Origin: Devosia nitrariae
GTDB taxonomy: Bacteria; Pseudomonadota; Alphaproteobacteria; Rhizobiales; Devosiaceae
Length of the DNA stretch: 64,000 bases
Direction: 5' to 3'
NCBI RefSeq assembly: GCF_030160115.1
Contig: NZ_BSNS01000007.1
Location: forward strand, 607,501-671,500
Position 1 is the stretch's first letter. Each line of letters begins with the position of its first letter. Made by a program: the position numbers and the translations under genes. This document shows, one piece after another, positions 19,026-27,870 of the stretch. The notes below the pieces were generated by a model. That model saw only the letters and a list, made by a program, of their open reading frames with translations. It was not told the DNA's origin and did not search any database.

Positions 19026-19981
19026 TTGGCGAACTGGTAGCTCTCGATGTCGCGCACGCCTTCCGGGGCGGCAGGATCGACGCAGAAATCCACCGTATAG
19101 ACTTTCTGTCGTTGCGGATTGAGCGGGGTGAACTTGACGGCGCCGGCGAGCGCGAGCTTGGCGTAATAGGAGAGCCCGGTGACCTGCTGACTCAGATGCG
19201 AAAGCTTAGCCCTCGAGCGCAGGATGCCGTTGGCATAATTAACGGCGTAGTGCCGGCGCAGCTCGTTGGTCCAGTGCTCGGTGGTGAACGAGACGTTGAG
19301 CATGTCGCCATTAACCACGCGATGCGGGCCGTTGAGGGGCCAGTGGATCATCTTGCCTGCATCGAGCGTGTGCACCTCGGCATAATCGTCGAACCAAGGC
19401 TCGTAGGGCATGTCGGTCTCGCGCAGCTGCCCGAGGATCAGCTTTTCGAGCGCGGGCTGCGAAATGAACGGAGCGGAATTCGGATAGACATAGAGCGTCT
19501 TGGTGCCTCTCACCTGCCAGAGGCTCTGGCCGGGCACATCCGAATGGTATTTGACCGAGACGTTGGGCGAGGAGATGAGCAGCGTCAGGTTGCGCTTATA
19601 GGACGTAAAGCCCGGCACGCGGGCCTCGAACTCGCCATAGACCTCGTCGAGCAGCTTGCCATAGGCCGGATCGACCGCAGCGGGCTTGACGATATTGATC
19701 CAGATATTGCCGTTCTTGACGACGTCGAGCACGTCGCGCCCGGAAAGCCCTTTGATCTCACCCTCGCGGCGCTTGGGCGGATTGCCCGGGGTCTTTTGCG
19801 AATAGTTGACGTGGTAGGCGTCGCGGGGGCTCTTTTCGATGAGCATGGCGAGCGCGTCGTCCGAAAACAGTGGCGAGGCGGCCAGCCGATGGGAGAGTTC
19901 CAGCGAGAACTTCCCGAAGAGCCGCTCGTAATGGGGTTGCCAGTCGGTAATGATCTGGTCGGTCATGAGGTGCATGTTCAT
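19022..19981 (-). CDS. Putative cupin/JmjC-type 2-oxoglutarate-Fe(II) oxygenase
   Basis: A 319-residue protein with a cupin-like core. The pair YHSDVPGQSLWQV (HxD metal motif) and LNGPHRVVNGDM (distal His), plus LYVYPNS between them, fit the jelly-roll oxygenases of the JmjC/cupin_8 type. The metal residues match; 2-oxoglutarate binding is not proven. It overlaps the acyltransferase gene by ATGA and is divergent from dapF. Together they look like a two-enzyme modification unit. I place moderate trust in the oxygenase call. Confidence 0.6.
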   Translation of the reverse strand: MNMHLMTDQIITDWQPHYERLFGKFSLELSHRLAASPLFSDDALAMLIEKSPRDAYHVNYSQKTPGNPPKRREGEIKGLSGRDVLDVVKNGNIWINIVKPAAVDPAYGKLLDEVYGEFEARVPGFTSYKRNLTLLISSPNVSVKYHSDVPGQSLWQVRGTKTLYVYPNSAPFISQPALEKLILGQLRETDMPYEPWFDDYAEVHTLDAGKMIHWPLNGPHRVVNGDMLNVSFTTEHWTNELRRHYAVNYANGILRSRAKLSHLSQQVTGLSYYAKLALAGAVKFTPLNPQRQKVYTVDFCVDPAAPEGVRDIESYQFAK

Positions 19982-20229
19982 GGGGAGCCGGTCCGCAAAT
20001 GGGCAAAGGATACCTTTTCACCGCGCACAATAGCGCGGCAAGGCAGGTTTGCGGTCTGGCGAATGCAAAGCTGGTTAAGGACCCCTGACTACTGATATTA
20101 TTGGTTTTTCCGCCGGTCTGCGCAAATTGAATAAAGGGCAACGCCGACGCGCCTGCCGCAGGCGGCACTGGCATTCGCGTGATCTTTCCGCCATATAGGG
20201 CCCATTCCGACCCCGAAAGGACGATAGAC

Positions 20230-21108
20230 GTGAGCGGCGCGCCGTTTCTCAAGATGAACGGGCTGGGCAACGAGATCATCGTTGCCGATATGCGCGGTCG
20301 CACCGACAAGGTGACGGCCGGCGCCGCCATCGCACTCGATACGGACCCCGCCACGCACTTCGACCAGATCATGGCGATCCACGACGCCAAGACCTCCGGC
20401 ACCGCCAACTACATCGAGATCCTCAACTCCGACGGCTCGCTGGCCGAGGCCTGCGGCAACGGCATGCGCTGCGTCACGCAGATGCTGGCGGCCGAGACCG
20501 GCAAGAGGAACTTCGTCTTCGAGACGGTTGCCGGTATCCTGACGGCCGAGGAGCGTCCCGATGGGCTCCTGACCGTCGATATGGGCAAGCCCCGCTTTTC
20601 CTGGCAGGACATTCCGCTGGCCGAACCCTTCGCCGACACCCGCGCCATCGAGCTGCAGATCGGGCCGATCGATGCGCCGGTGCTGCATTCGCCCTCTGTT
20701 GCCTCAATGGGCAATCCGCACGCCATCTTCTGGGTCGAGGACGACGTCTGGGGCTACGATCTCGAGCGCTTCGGGCCCATGCTCGAGAACCATCCGATCT
20801 TCCCCGAGCGCGCCAATATCTCGATCGCCCGCGTCACCTCGCGCGAAACCATCGTGCTGCGCACCTGGGAGCGCGGCGCCGGGCTGACGCTCGCCTGCGG
20901 CACCGCCGCGTGCGCTGCCGCCGTCAGCGGTGCGCGCACCGGCCGGACCGGCCGGCAGGTGACCGTGACCCTGCCCGGGGGCGATCTTGCCGTCGATTGG
21001 CGCAACGACGATCACGTGATGATGACCGGCCCGGCCGAGCTCGAATTTTCCGGCACCTTCGATCCGGCAACCGGCGCCTGGTCGCGAACGGGTCTGGAGG
21101 TTGCCTGA
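20230..21108 (+). CDS. dapF: Diaminopimelate epimerase
   Basis: PLP-independent racemase that makes meso-diaminopimelate for lysine and peptidoglycan. The 292 residues show KMNGLGNEI (usual GLGND is GLGNE here), the first catalytic cysteine in EACGNGMRC, and the second in [13 protein letters not shown] chose the GTG at 20230, where AAAGG lies 10 bases upstream and the product starts next to the conserved KMNGLGN. Its stop overlaps the mtaB start by one base. Confidence 0.96.
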   Translation: MSGAPFLKMNGLGNEIIVADMRGRTDKVTAGAAIALDTDPATHFDQIMAIHDAKTSGTANYIEILNSDGSLAEACGNGMRCVTQMLAAETGKRNFVFETVAGILTAEERPDGLLTVDMGKPRFSWQDIPLAEPFADTRAIELQIGPIDAPVLHSPSVASMGNPHAIFWVEDDVWGYDLERFGPMLENHPIFPERANISIARVTSRETIVLRTWERGAGLTLACGTAACAAAVSGARTGRTGRQVTVTLPGGDLAVDWRNDDHVMMTGPAELEFSGTFDPATGAWSRTGLEVA

Positions 21109-22373
21109 TGGCAATCGAGACCATCACCTTCGGCTGCCGCCTCAACGCCTATGAGAGCGAGGTGATGAAGGCCGAGGCGGAAAAGGCCGGGCTTTCCGAC
21201 GCCATCATCGTCAACACCTGCGCGGTGACTGCCGAGGCCGTGCGGCAGGCCAGGCAAGCCGTGCGCAAGGCGCGGCGCGACAATCCGGACACCCGGATCA
21301 TCGTCACCGGCTGCGCCGCACAGACCGAGGCCCGTACCTTCGGCGACATGGACGAGGTCGACCTCGTCATCGGCAATGCCGACAAGATGAAGGCCGCGAG
21401 CTACGAGCCGATGGTCTTCGGCGTACGCCTCAACGACAAGGTGCAGGTCAACGACATCATGAGCGTGCGCGAGACCGCCGGGCACCTCATCGAAGGCATG
21501 GACGGACGCGCACGCGCCTTCGTCCAGGTGCAGAACGGGTGCGACCACCGCTGCACCTTCTGCATCATCCCCTTTGGCCGAGGCCCCTCGCGCTCGGTGC
21601 CGATGGGCGCCGTCGTCGAGCAGGTCAAGCGCCTTGTCGCCAACGGCTACAAGGAAGTCGTGCTGACCGGTGTCGACACCACCTCCTATGGCGGGGACCT
21701 GCCCGGCGCACCGACGCTCGGCAAGCTCACCCAGGCGATATTGAAGCACGTGCCCGACCTGCCGCGCCTGCGCATCTCCTCGATCGATTCCATCGAGGCA
21801 GATCCGGCACTCTATGACGCCATAGCAAGCGAGACGCGGCTGATGCCGCACCTGCATCTCTCGCTGCAATCGGGCGACGACATGATCCTGAAGCGTATGA
21901 AGCGCCGCCATAGCCGCGCCGACGCGCTCGCGATCGTTGGGAAGCTCAGGAGCCTGCGGCCGGACATGGTGTTCGGCGCCGATATCATCGCCGGGTTTCC
22001 GACTGAGACCGACGAGATGTTCGAGAACACCCTCGCCATCGTCGCCGAGGCCAACCTCACCTATCTCCATGTCTTCCCGTTTTCGCCGCGTGAGGGGACG
22101 CCCGCCGCCCGCATGCCGCAGATCGACAGGCGCCTAGCGCGCGAGCGAGCACAACGCCTTCGCGCGGCGGGCACGGCCCAGTTCGAAAAGCTATGCTCGA
22201 GCCGCGTCGGCCGGATCGAGACCGTGCTTGTCGAGCGCGAAGGTCTGGGACGCACGGAACAATTCGTTGAGGTTAAGGTTCCGGGAACGGGGCCGGGGCA
22301 AATCCTTGCAGTGCGGATCACCGGAACCGATGCCGATGGGCTCGTCGGCGAAGCGATCCGCGAAGCAGCCTGA
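21108..22373 (+). CDS. mtaB: tRNA t6A37 methylthiotransferase MtaB
   Basis: Radical-SAM enzyme that converts t6A37 to ms2t6A37. The 421 residues contain an N-terminal UPF0004 domain with TFGCRLNAYES and VNTCAVTAEA and VTGCAAQ (three cysteines for an auxiliary cluster), the radical SAM CxxxCxxC in NGCDHRCTFCIIPFGRG, and a C-terminal TRAM-like region. The ATG at 21108 shares a base with the dapF stop (TGATG). Order dapF-mtaB-ftsY is usual for alphaproteobacteria. Confidence 0.95.
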   Translation: MAIETITFGCRLNAYESEVMKAEAEKAGLSDAIIVNTCAVTAEAVRQARQAVRKARRDNPDTRIIVTGCAAQTEARTFGDMDEVDLVIGNADKMKAASYEPMVFGVRLNDKVQVNDIMSVRETAGHLIEGMDGRARAFVQVQNGCDHRCTFCIIPFGRGPSRSVPMGAVVEQVKRLVANGYKEVVLTGVDTTSYGGDLPGAPTLGKLTQAILKHVPDLPRLRISSIDSIEADPALYDAIASETRLMPHLHLSLQSGDDMILKRMKRRHSRADALAIVGKLRSLRPDMVFGADIIAGFPTETDEMFENTLAIVAEANLTYLHVFPFSPREGTPAARMPQIDRRLARERAQRLRAAGTAQFEKLCSSRVGRIETVLVEREGLGRTEQFVEVKVPGTGPGQILAVRITGTDADGLVGEAIREAA

Positions 22374-22386
22374 CCGGGACGAACCG

Positions 22387-23751
22387 ATGAACCAGAAGAA
22401 ACCGGGATTTTTCCAGCGCCTGTTCGGCGAGGTCCTCCAGCCGCCGCCGCAGCCGGAACCACCCAAGGAACCGACGCCGACTCCCCAGCCATCTCCGGAG
22501 CCGCAGCCGACTCCCCAGCCATCTCCGGAGCCGCAGCCGACGCCCCAGCCCCAGCCGGTGCCGCCGGTGCCGCCGGAGCCTTTCCCGACGCCCGAGCCGC
22601 CGGGCATTCCACCCGCGCGTCCGGACGAAACCCCGCCCGTTCCCGAGCCGCCTCAGCCGTCCAATCCCGAGCCTCCGGGAATTCCCCCGGGCTCGCCCGA
22701 GGAGATACCGCCCCCGCCCGGACCGCCCGAGACGACGCCCGACTATCTGGAGGACGTCGAGGACGACCTCGCCGAAGAACCCGAGCCGGTGGCTGAAAGG
22801 CCCATCACTGCGCCCGAACCGGTAAGGCGCCAGGGATGGTTCGCCCGGCTCACCACAGGCCTCAAGCGTTCTTCCGACCAGCTCGCCGATTCCATCGGCG
22901 GCATCTTCACCAAAAAGAAGCTCGACGCGGCCATGCTCGACGAGCTCGAGGACGTGCTCATCCAGGCCGACCTCGGCATCGAGACGGCCACCGCCATCAC
23001 CGAGGCCCTGCGCCGCGACCGCTTCGAGCGTGATGTGACCGGCGAGGACGTGCGCCAGGTGCTGGCCGGGGAGGTCGAGAAGGTACTCGAGCCCGTGGCA
23101 CGGCCGCTCGAGATCGATTCGGGCAGGAAACCTTTCATCGTCCTCATGGTCGGGGTCAACGGCTCGGGAAAGACGACGACCATCGGCAAGCTCGCCCAGA
23201 AGCTTGGCGATGAGGGCAAGTCGGTGATGCTGGCGGCCGGCGACACCTTCCGTGCCGCGGCCATCGAGCAGTTGCAGATCTGGGGTGAGCGCACCGGCGC
23301 CCCCGTCGTCACCAAGCCCGCGGGCTCCGACGCCTCGGGCCTTGCCTATGAAGCGGTCGAACGCGCAAAGGCCGAGGGCCGCGACGTCCTCATCATCGAC
23401 ACCGCCGGCCGGCTGCAGAACCGCGACGAGTTGATGAACGAGCTGGAAAAGATCGTGCGGGTTATCAAGAAGCTCGACGAGACCGCCCCGCACGCAGTGC
23501 TTTTGACGCTCGATGCGACGACCGGCCAGAACGCCCTCAACCAGGTCGAGATCTTCGGGCGGCGCGCCGGGGTCACCGGCCTCGTCATGACCAAGCTCGA
23601 CGGCACGGCCCGCGGCGGCATCCTCGTGGCCATCGCCAGGCGCTTCGGCTTGCCGGTGCATTTCATTGGCGTGGGCGAGCGTGTCGACGACCTCGAACCC
23701 TTCGCCGCCCGCGATTTCGCCCGCGCCATCGCCGGGCGCGCGCAAACGTGA
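22387..23751 (+). CDS. ftsY: SRP receptor FtsY with proline-rich N-terminal extension
   Basis: Membrane-associated GTPase receptor for Ffh/SRP. The C-terminal NG domain has GVNGSGKTTTIGKLA, DTFRAAAIEQL, DTAGR and TKLDGTARGG, all intact. Residues ~17-120 are a Pro/Glu/Thr/Gln-rich linker in place of the usual acidic A domain, containing short PxPxPEPQ-type repeats. The ATG at 22387 follows a GAACCG context 14 bp after mtaB; no classical ribosome site is visible. Total length is 454 residues. Confidence 0.96.
   Translation: MNQKKPGFFQRLFGEVLQPPPQPEPPKEPTPTPQPSPEPQPTPQPSPEPQPTPQPQPVPPVPPEPFPTPEPPGIPPARPDETPPVPEPPQPSNPEPPGIPPGSPEEIPPPPGPPETTPDYLEDVEDDLAEEPEPVAERPITAPEPVRRQGWFARLTTGLKRSSDQLADSIGGIFTKKKLDAAMLDELEDVLIQADLGIETATAITEALRRDRFERDVTGEDVRQVLAGEVEKVLEPVARPLEIDSGRKPFIVLMVGVNGSGKTTTIGKLAQKLGDEGKSVMLAAGDTFRAAAIEQLQIWGERTGAPVVTKPAGSDASGLAYEAVERAKAEGRDVLIIDTAGRLQNRDELMNELEKIVRVIKKLDETAPHAVLLTLDATTGQNALNQVEIFGRRAGVTGLVMTKLDGTARGGILVAIARRFGLPVHFIGVGERVDDLEPFAARDFARAIAGRAQT
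22477..22536 (+). repeat. Two exact 30-bp tandem repeats in ftsY
   Basis: Positions 22477-22506 and 22507-22536 are identical 30-mers encoding a repeated 10-residue Pro/Thr/Gln/Ser/Glu unit in the FtsY linker. The flanking sequence shows partial further copies. In-frame repeat units of this kind can change number by slippage without breaking the reading frame. Confidence 0.9.
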
Positions 23752-23869
23752 TCATCGGCCCTCGCCCGGCCGCAATTGCATCACGCTCAGTCTGTAACTG
23801 CTTTGGTTTTTCAGAGCCTCGCCGCTTGCGGGAGAGGCCGCTACTCCCCATAGTCAGGGCGCGAAGGCC

Positions 23870-24523
23870 ATGAACGCGACAGGATCGATGACCGACAATA
23901 CCAAGAAGACCGCCGAGGCTGCCTCCGAACCCAGTTGGGACGAGTTGCGTCCGCAACTCGTCAAGCTCGTGCTCGAGCTCGGGCCCCTCGTCGTCTTCTT
24001 CATCGCCAACGCCCGCGCCGATATCTTCGTTGCCACCGCCTGGTTCATGGGTGCCATGGTGGTATCGCTTGCGCTCTCATGGGCGATCCTCAAGAAGGTC
24101 GCCGTCATGCCGCTGGTCACGGGCGTCGTGGTGCTGATCTTCGGCGGCCTTACGCTCTGGCTGCAGGACGACACCTTCATCAAGATGAAGCCGACCATCA
24201 CCAATCTGCTGTTCGGCGGCACGCTCCTTGCCGGCCTCGCCTTCGGCCAGTCGCTGCTGCGCTATGTTTTCGGCGACGTATACAAGCTCCAACCCAGGGG
24301 CTGGTTCCTGCTGACGCTACGCTGGGGCCTGTTCTTCTTCCTGCTGGCCGCCCTCAACGAGATCGTCTGGCGCGGCTTTTCCACCGACCTCTGGGTCGCG
24401 TTCAAGGTCTGGGGCATCATGCCTCTGACCATCGTCTTCTCGCTGGCGCAGATGCCGCTCCTCAACCGGTACGCCCCGCCGAGCGAGCCCAAGCACGTGC
24501 CGCCGGTGGTGGTGGAGAGCTGA
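23870..24523 (+). CDS. yciB: Septation protein A homologue (YciB/IspZ family)
   Basis: A 217-residue inner-membrane protein with five to six hydrophobic helices ([19 protein letters not shown] starts helix 1; [19 protein letters not shown] follows). The family affects cell-envelope integrity and septation. The motif [20 protein letters not shown] is typical. An alternative ATG at 23888 also has upstream AGGA, so the start is uncertain by six residues. It follows ftsY, as in other Hyphomicrobiales. Confidence 0.92.
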   Translation: MNATGSMTDNTKKTAEAASEPSWDELRPQLVKLVLELGPLVVFFIANARADIFVATAWFMGAMVVSLALSWAILKKVAVMPLVTGVVVLIFGGLTLWLQDDTFIKMKPTITNLLFGGTLLAGLAFGQSLLRYVFGDVYKLQPRGWFLLTLRWGLFFFLLAALNEIVWRGFSTDLWVAFKVWGIMPLTIVFSLAQMPLLNRYAPPSEPKHVPPVVVES

Positions 24524-24880
24524 TTCCCCGTCATCCGCGACCGTAGAAGGCCCCCTCATCCGCCCCTACGGGGCACCTTCTCCCACGAGGGGAGAAGGGG
24601 AGGTGCCCACACCTGAATTTCGGATGGAACGACGCTTCCGCGCCAGAGTATCAGTCGGCCGTCCTTCCCTTCTCCCCTCGTGGGAGAAGGTGGATCGCGC
24701 ACAGCGCGAGACGGATGAGGGGGCGCTGCGACAATCCATCGCAAATTCCATTGCTTAACCGGCCAATCTGAATAAGCTCCCTGCCCTGAGGGAGCCCGTG
24801 GAGGGCCGGGTGGGATGATCTCTTAAGAGTCGTCGTCGGCCGGCGTGGGCTTTGAGGACAAGACTCTAAGAGGGAATTTC
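24524..24880. other. 357-bp intergenic region upstream of hppA
   Basis: No gene is supported here. It is dominated by a long nested palindrome (24551-24723, listed separately). Near the hppA start there is also a weak dyad AGAGTC (24826-24831) / GACTCT (24862-24867) that could fold in the leader of the hppA mRNA. I do not see a clear sigma-70 promoter. Confidence 0.6.
24551..24723. repeat. Nested long inverted repeat (REP-like element)
   Basis: Outer arms CCCCCTCATCCG (24551-24562) and CGGATGAGGGGG (24712-24723) are complementary. Inner arms 24574-24599 and 24667-24692 form a perfect 26-bp inverted repeat (CACCTTCTCCCACGAG... with its complement ...CTCGTGGGAGAAGGTG). Cruciform-forming elements with CTCATCCG and CCTTCTCCC blocks are common in rhizobial intergenic regions. 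It may also end yciB transcription. Confidence 0.8.
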
Positions 24881-27013
24881 ATGACTCTGGCACTTTGGCT
24901 GATCGTCATTTGCGGCGGCCTGTCGATCGTATACGGCGTGGTGACGACCCGCGGACTCCTGGCCGCCGACGCGGGCAGCGCCCGCATGCAGGAAATCTCT
25001 GCGGCCGTGCGTGAGGGCGCGTCGGCGTACCTGCGGCGTCAATATACCACCATCGCCATCGTTGGCGTCGTCATCCTGATCGCCGCGTTCTTCTTGCTGG
25101 GCATTTATGCTGCCATAGGCTTTGCCATCGGCGCCATCCTTTCTGGCGCGGCCGGGTTCATCGGCATGAACGTCTCGGTGCGCGCCAATGTGCGCGTCGC
25201 CCAGGCGGCGACGACCTCGCTGGGCCAGGGACTGGACCTCGCCTTCAAGTCCGGCGCCGTCACCGGCATGCTGGTCGCCGGTCTCGGGCTCCTCGGCATC
25301 GTGCTCTATTTCATGATCCTGACCGGCCTCGGCTTCGAGCCGACGAGCCGCACGGTGATCGACTCGCTCGTCGCCCTGTCGTTCGGCGCCTCGCTCATCT
25401 CGATCTTCGCCCGGCTTGGCGGTGGCATCTTCACCAAGGGGGCGGACGTCGGCGGCGACATGGTCGGCAAGGTCGAGGCCGGCATCCCCGAGGACGACCC
25501 GCGCAACCCCGCAACCATTGCCGACAATGTCGGTGACAACGTCGGAGACTGCGCCGGCATGGCCGCCGACCTCTTCGAGACCTATGTGGTCACCATCGTC
25601 GCCACCATGGTGCTCGCCGCCATCATCCTGCCCGAGGCCTATCGGCTGATGGGCATGGTGCTGCCGCTCGCCATCGGCGGCGCCTGCGTCATCACCTCGA
25701 TCGCCGGTACCTATTTCGTCAAGCTCTCGGCCGGCTCGACCAACATCATGGGCGCGCTCTACAAGGGTGTCATCGCCACCGGCGTGCTCTCGCTCGTGGC
25801 GCTGCTGCCGGTGCTCTGGGCCGTGTTTGGTGATCTTTCCGCCGATCTGGGCGGGTTCACCCCCATGAACCTCTTCTGGTGCGGCGCGGTCGGCCTCGCC
25901 ATCACCGGGTTCATCATCATCATCACCGAATACTACACCGGCACCGGACGGCGCCCGGTCAACTCCATCGCCGAGGCCTCGGTCACCGGCCACGGCACCA
26001 ACGTCATCCAGGGTCTCGCTGTCTCGCTGGAATCGACGGCGCTGCCGGCCCTCGTCATCATCGTCGGTATCATCGTCACCTACAATCTCGCCGGCCTCTT
26101 CGGCATTGCCGTCGCGGTCGCCACCATGCTGGCCTTGGCCGGCATGATCGTTGCCCTCGATGCCTTCGGCCCGGTCACCGACAATGCCGGCGGCATTGCC
26201 GAGATGTCGGGACTAGCCAAGGAGGTGCGGCAGAACACCGACGCGCTCGACGCCGTCGGCAACACCACCAAGGCCGTCACCAAAGGCTATGCCATCGGTT
26301 CGGCAGGTCTTGGCGCGTTGGTGCTCTTTGCCGCTTATACCCAGGACCTCATCTTCTTCTCCGCCAATGCCGAGGAGGGCTCGTTCTTTGCCGGGCTCGG
26401 CACCCTGAGCTTCTCGCTCGCCGATCCCTACGTCGTCGTGGGCCTGCTCTTCGGCGGGCTGCTGCCCTTCCTCTTCAGCGGTATGTCGATGACCGCCGTC
26501 GGGCGCGCCGCCCAGTCCGTGGTGATCGAAGTGCGCCGGCAGTTCAAGGAAAAGCCCGGCATCATGGAAGGCCGCGACAAGCCCGACTACGGCCGGGCCG
26601 TCGATATGCTCACCAAGGCCGCGATCAAGGAAATGATCGTGCCCTCACTCCTGCCGGTCCTCTCGCCGGTCGTCGTCTTCTTCGCCATCAACTGGATCGC
26701 CGGCCCAGCCGCGGGCTTTTCGGCGCTCGGCGCCATGCTGATGGGCGTCATCGTCACCGGCCTTTTCGTTGCCATCTCGATGACGGCTGGCGGCGGCGCC
26801 TGGGACAACGCCAAGAAGAGCTTCGAGGACGGCTTCACCGACAGCCACGGCGTCACCCACCAAAAGGGCTCCGACGCCCACAAGGCGTCTGTGACCGGCG
26901 ATACCGTCGGCGACCCCTACAAGGATACCGCTGGCCCCGCGGTCAACCCGATGATCAAGATCACCAACATCATGGCGTTGCTGCTGCTGGCGATATTGGC
27001 GCATTGGGGATGA
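24881..27013 (+). CDS. hppA: Membrane-bound H+-translocating pyrophosphatase
   Basis: Integral membrane pump coupling pyrophosphate hydrolysis to proton export. The 710 residues form many hydrophobic helices with the catalytic loops [38 protein letters not shown] and, near the C terminus, [23 protein letters not shown]. The GNTTKA motif ([11 protein letters not shown]) has the Lys that marks K+-independent enzymes; K+-dependent ones have Ala there. The ATG at 24881 has AGAGGG upstream. With ppa at 29.8 kb the organism has both soluble and membrane pyrophosphatases. Confidence 0.96.
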   Translation: MTLALWLIVICGGLSIVYGVVTTRGLLAADAGSARMQEISAAVREGASAYLRRQYTTIAIVGVVILIAAFFLLGIYAAIGFAIGAILSGAAGFIGMNVSVRANVRVAQAATTSLGQGLDLAFKSGAVTGMLVAGLGLLGIVLYFMILTGLGFEPTSRTVIDSLVALSFGASLISIFARLGGGIFTKGADVGGDMVGKVEAGIPEDDPRNPATIADNVGDNVGDCAGMAADLFETYVVTIVATMVLAAIILPEAYRLMGMVLPLAIGGACVITSIAGTYFVKLSAGSTNIMGALYKGVIATGVLSLVALLPVLWAVFGDLSADLGGFTPMNLFWCGAVGLAITGFIIIITEYYTGTGRRPVNSIAEASVTGHGTNVIQGLAVSLESTALPALVIIVGIIVTYNLAGLFGIAVAVATMLALAGMIVALDAFGPVTDNAGGIAEMSGLAKEVRQNTDALDAVGNTTKAVTKGYAIGSAGLGALVLFAAYTQDLIFFSANAEEGSFFAGLGTLSFSLADPYVVVGLLFGGLLPFLFSGMSMTAVGRAAQSVVIEVRRQFKEKPGIMEGRDKPDYGRAVDMLTKAAIKEMIVPSLLPVLSPVVVFFAINWIAGPAAGFSALGAMLMGVIVTGLFVAISMTAGGGAWDNAKKSFEDGFTDSHGVTHQKGSDAHKASVTGDTVGDPYKDTAGPAVNPMIKITNIMALLLLAILAHWG

Positions 27014-27038
27014 GAGCGTAGATCACGGCACGAACGCG

Positions 27039-27062
27039 AAGGCCGGGAGCAATCCCGGCCTT
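27039..27062 (+). terminator. Terminator after hppA
   Basis: A perfect 10-bp stem AAGGCCGGGA / TCCCGGCCTT with a GCAA tetraloop, followed by TGTCTTTG. It lies 25 bp after the hppA stop. A near copy stands at 27726-27747. Confidence 0.8.
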
Positions 27063-27091
27063 TGTCTTTGCGGCGGAAATCTCAGCACGCC

Positions 27092-27118
27092 TGTCGAAAG
27101 TCCGACCGTCCGTTCGTT
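27092..27118 (+). promoter_or_regulatory. ECF-like promoter upstream of DHFR-like gene
   Basis: TGTCGAA (27092-27098), 16 bases, then CGTT (27115-27118), with the gene start 47 bases further on. TGTCGA...CGA/TC is, from memory, the promoter form reported for ECF42-type sigma factors. The second site in this locus (27773-27799) has the same spacing and an exact CGAC. Confidence 0.45.
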
Positions 27119-27165
27119 GGATCGATGAGCACCGCAACGCTCTCTGAACCCCCAGGAGACAAGAC

Positions 27166-27870
27166 ATGCGTAAAGTCACAGCCGGCCTGTTCTATTCCAT
27201 CGATGGCGTCGCCGAGGCGCCTGACCAGTTTCAGTTCGATTCCTTCGACGACGAGCTCGGCATGATGCTGGGCGCGGTGATGGAGCGGGTCGACACCGTA
27301 TTGATGGGCCGGGTCGGATACGAGGAATGGGCCGGATACTGGCCGACTGCCGAGCAGGACGAAGGCTTTGCCCGGTTCATCAACAGCGTCCCCAAATTCG
27401 TCGCTTCGAGGACGCTCAAGGGTTCGCTCGACTGGCAGAATTCCACCCTGGTCGCGGACGATCTCGAAGCATTCGTGCGCGATCTCAAGGGCAAACCAGG
27501 CGGCGAGATCGCCGTCATGGGCGGCATGTCGCTGGTTCGCCAGTTGCTGCTTGCCGGTCTCATGGACGAGATGACGCTCATCGTCCATCCGGTGATCGCC
27601 GGCACCGGCCGCCGCCTCTTCGAAGACGGCACGCCGACAACTCGCCTCGAGCTCAAGGAGTCAACCCGCACCAGCAAGGGCAATATGGTGCTCACCTACG
27701 GTCCGCGTGCCGACTTATCCGGAAAAGGCCGGGAGCGATCCCGGCCTCAATTCCATGTGCTGACCACGCAGCTGTCGAAATCCCGGCCCCTCGCGCGACA
27801 TTGTCACATCCCAGCTATCCAAGGAGATGTGCCATGCCCCTGCCCGCCGTTCGCGACGTCAGAACCCTGA
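27166..27870 (+). CDS. Dihydrofolate reductase-like (RibD C-terminal domain) protein, probable stop-codon loss
   Basis: A RibD_C/DHFR-fold protein (start MRKVTAGLFYSIDGVAEAP; later VMGGMSLVRQLLLAGLMDEMTLIVHPVIAGTGRRLF), a family of poorly defined reductases often under ECF sigma control. The conserved part ends at LTYGP near codon 180. The ORF then continues 51 codons, through a terminator hairpin and into the start of the next gene in another frame. The codon TTA at 27715-27717 is one change from TAA or TGA, so a stop was probably lost there. AGGAGA precedes the ATG. Confidence 0.8.
   Translation: MRKVTAGLFYSIDGVAEAPDQFQFDSFDDELGMMLGAVMERVDTVLMGRVGYEEWAGYWPTAEQDEGFARFINSVPKFVASRTLKGSLDWQNSTLVADDLEAFVRDLKGKPGGEIAVMGGMSLVRQLLLAGLMDEMTLIVHPVIAGTGRRLFEDGTPTTRLELKESTRTSKGNMVLTYGPRADLSGKGRERSRPQFHVLTTQLSKSRPLARHCHIPAIQGDVPCPCPPFATSEP
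27726..27747 (+). terminator. Terminator-like hairpin inside extended DHFR-like ORF
   Basis: AGGCCGGGA-GCGA-TCCCGGCCT, almost identical to the hppA terminator at 27039-27062, stands 9 bp after the proposed lost stop at 27715. It is probably the original end of the gene. No strong T-tract follows. Confidence 0.65.
27773..27799 (+). promoter_or_regulatory. ECF-like promoter upstream of SMP-30 gene
   Basis: TGTCGAA (27773-27779), 16 bases, then CGAC (27796-27799), 34 bases before the SMP-30 start. It matches the form TGTCGA-N16/17-CGA/TC in full and shares its spacing with the site before the DHFR-like gene. Confidence 0.5.

Noticed and set aside
22477..22536. CRISPR-like repeat
   Set aside because: Only two abutting copies without spacers and within a coding linker.
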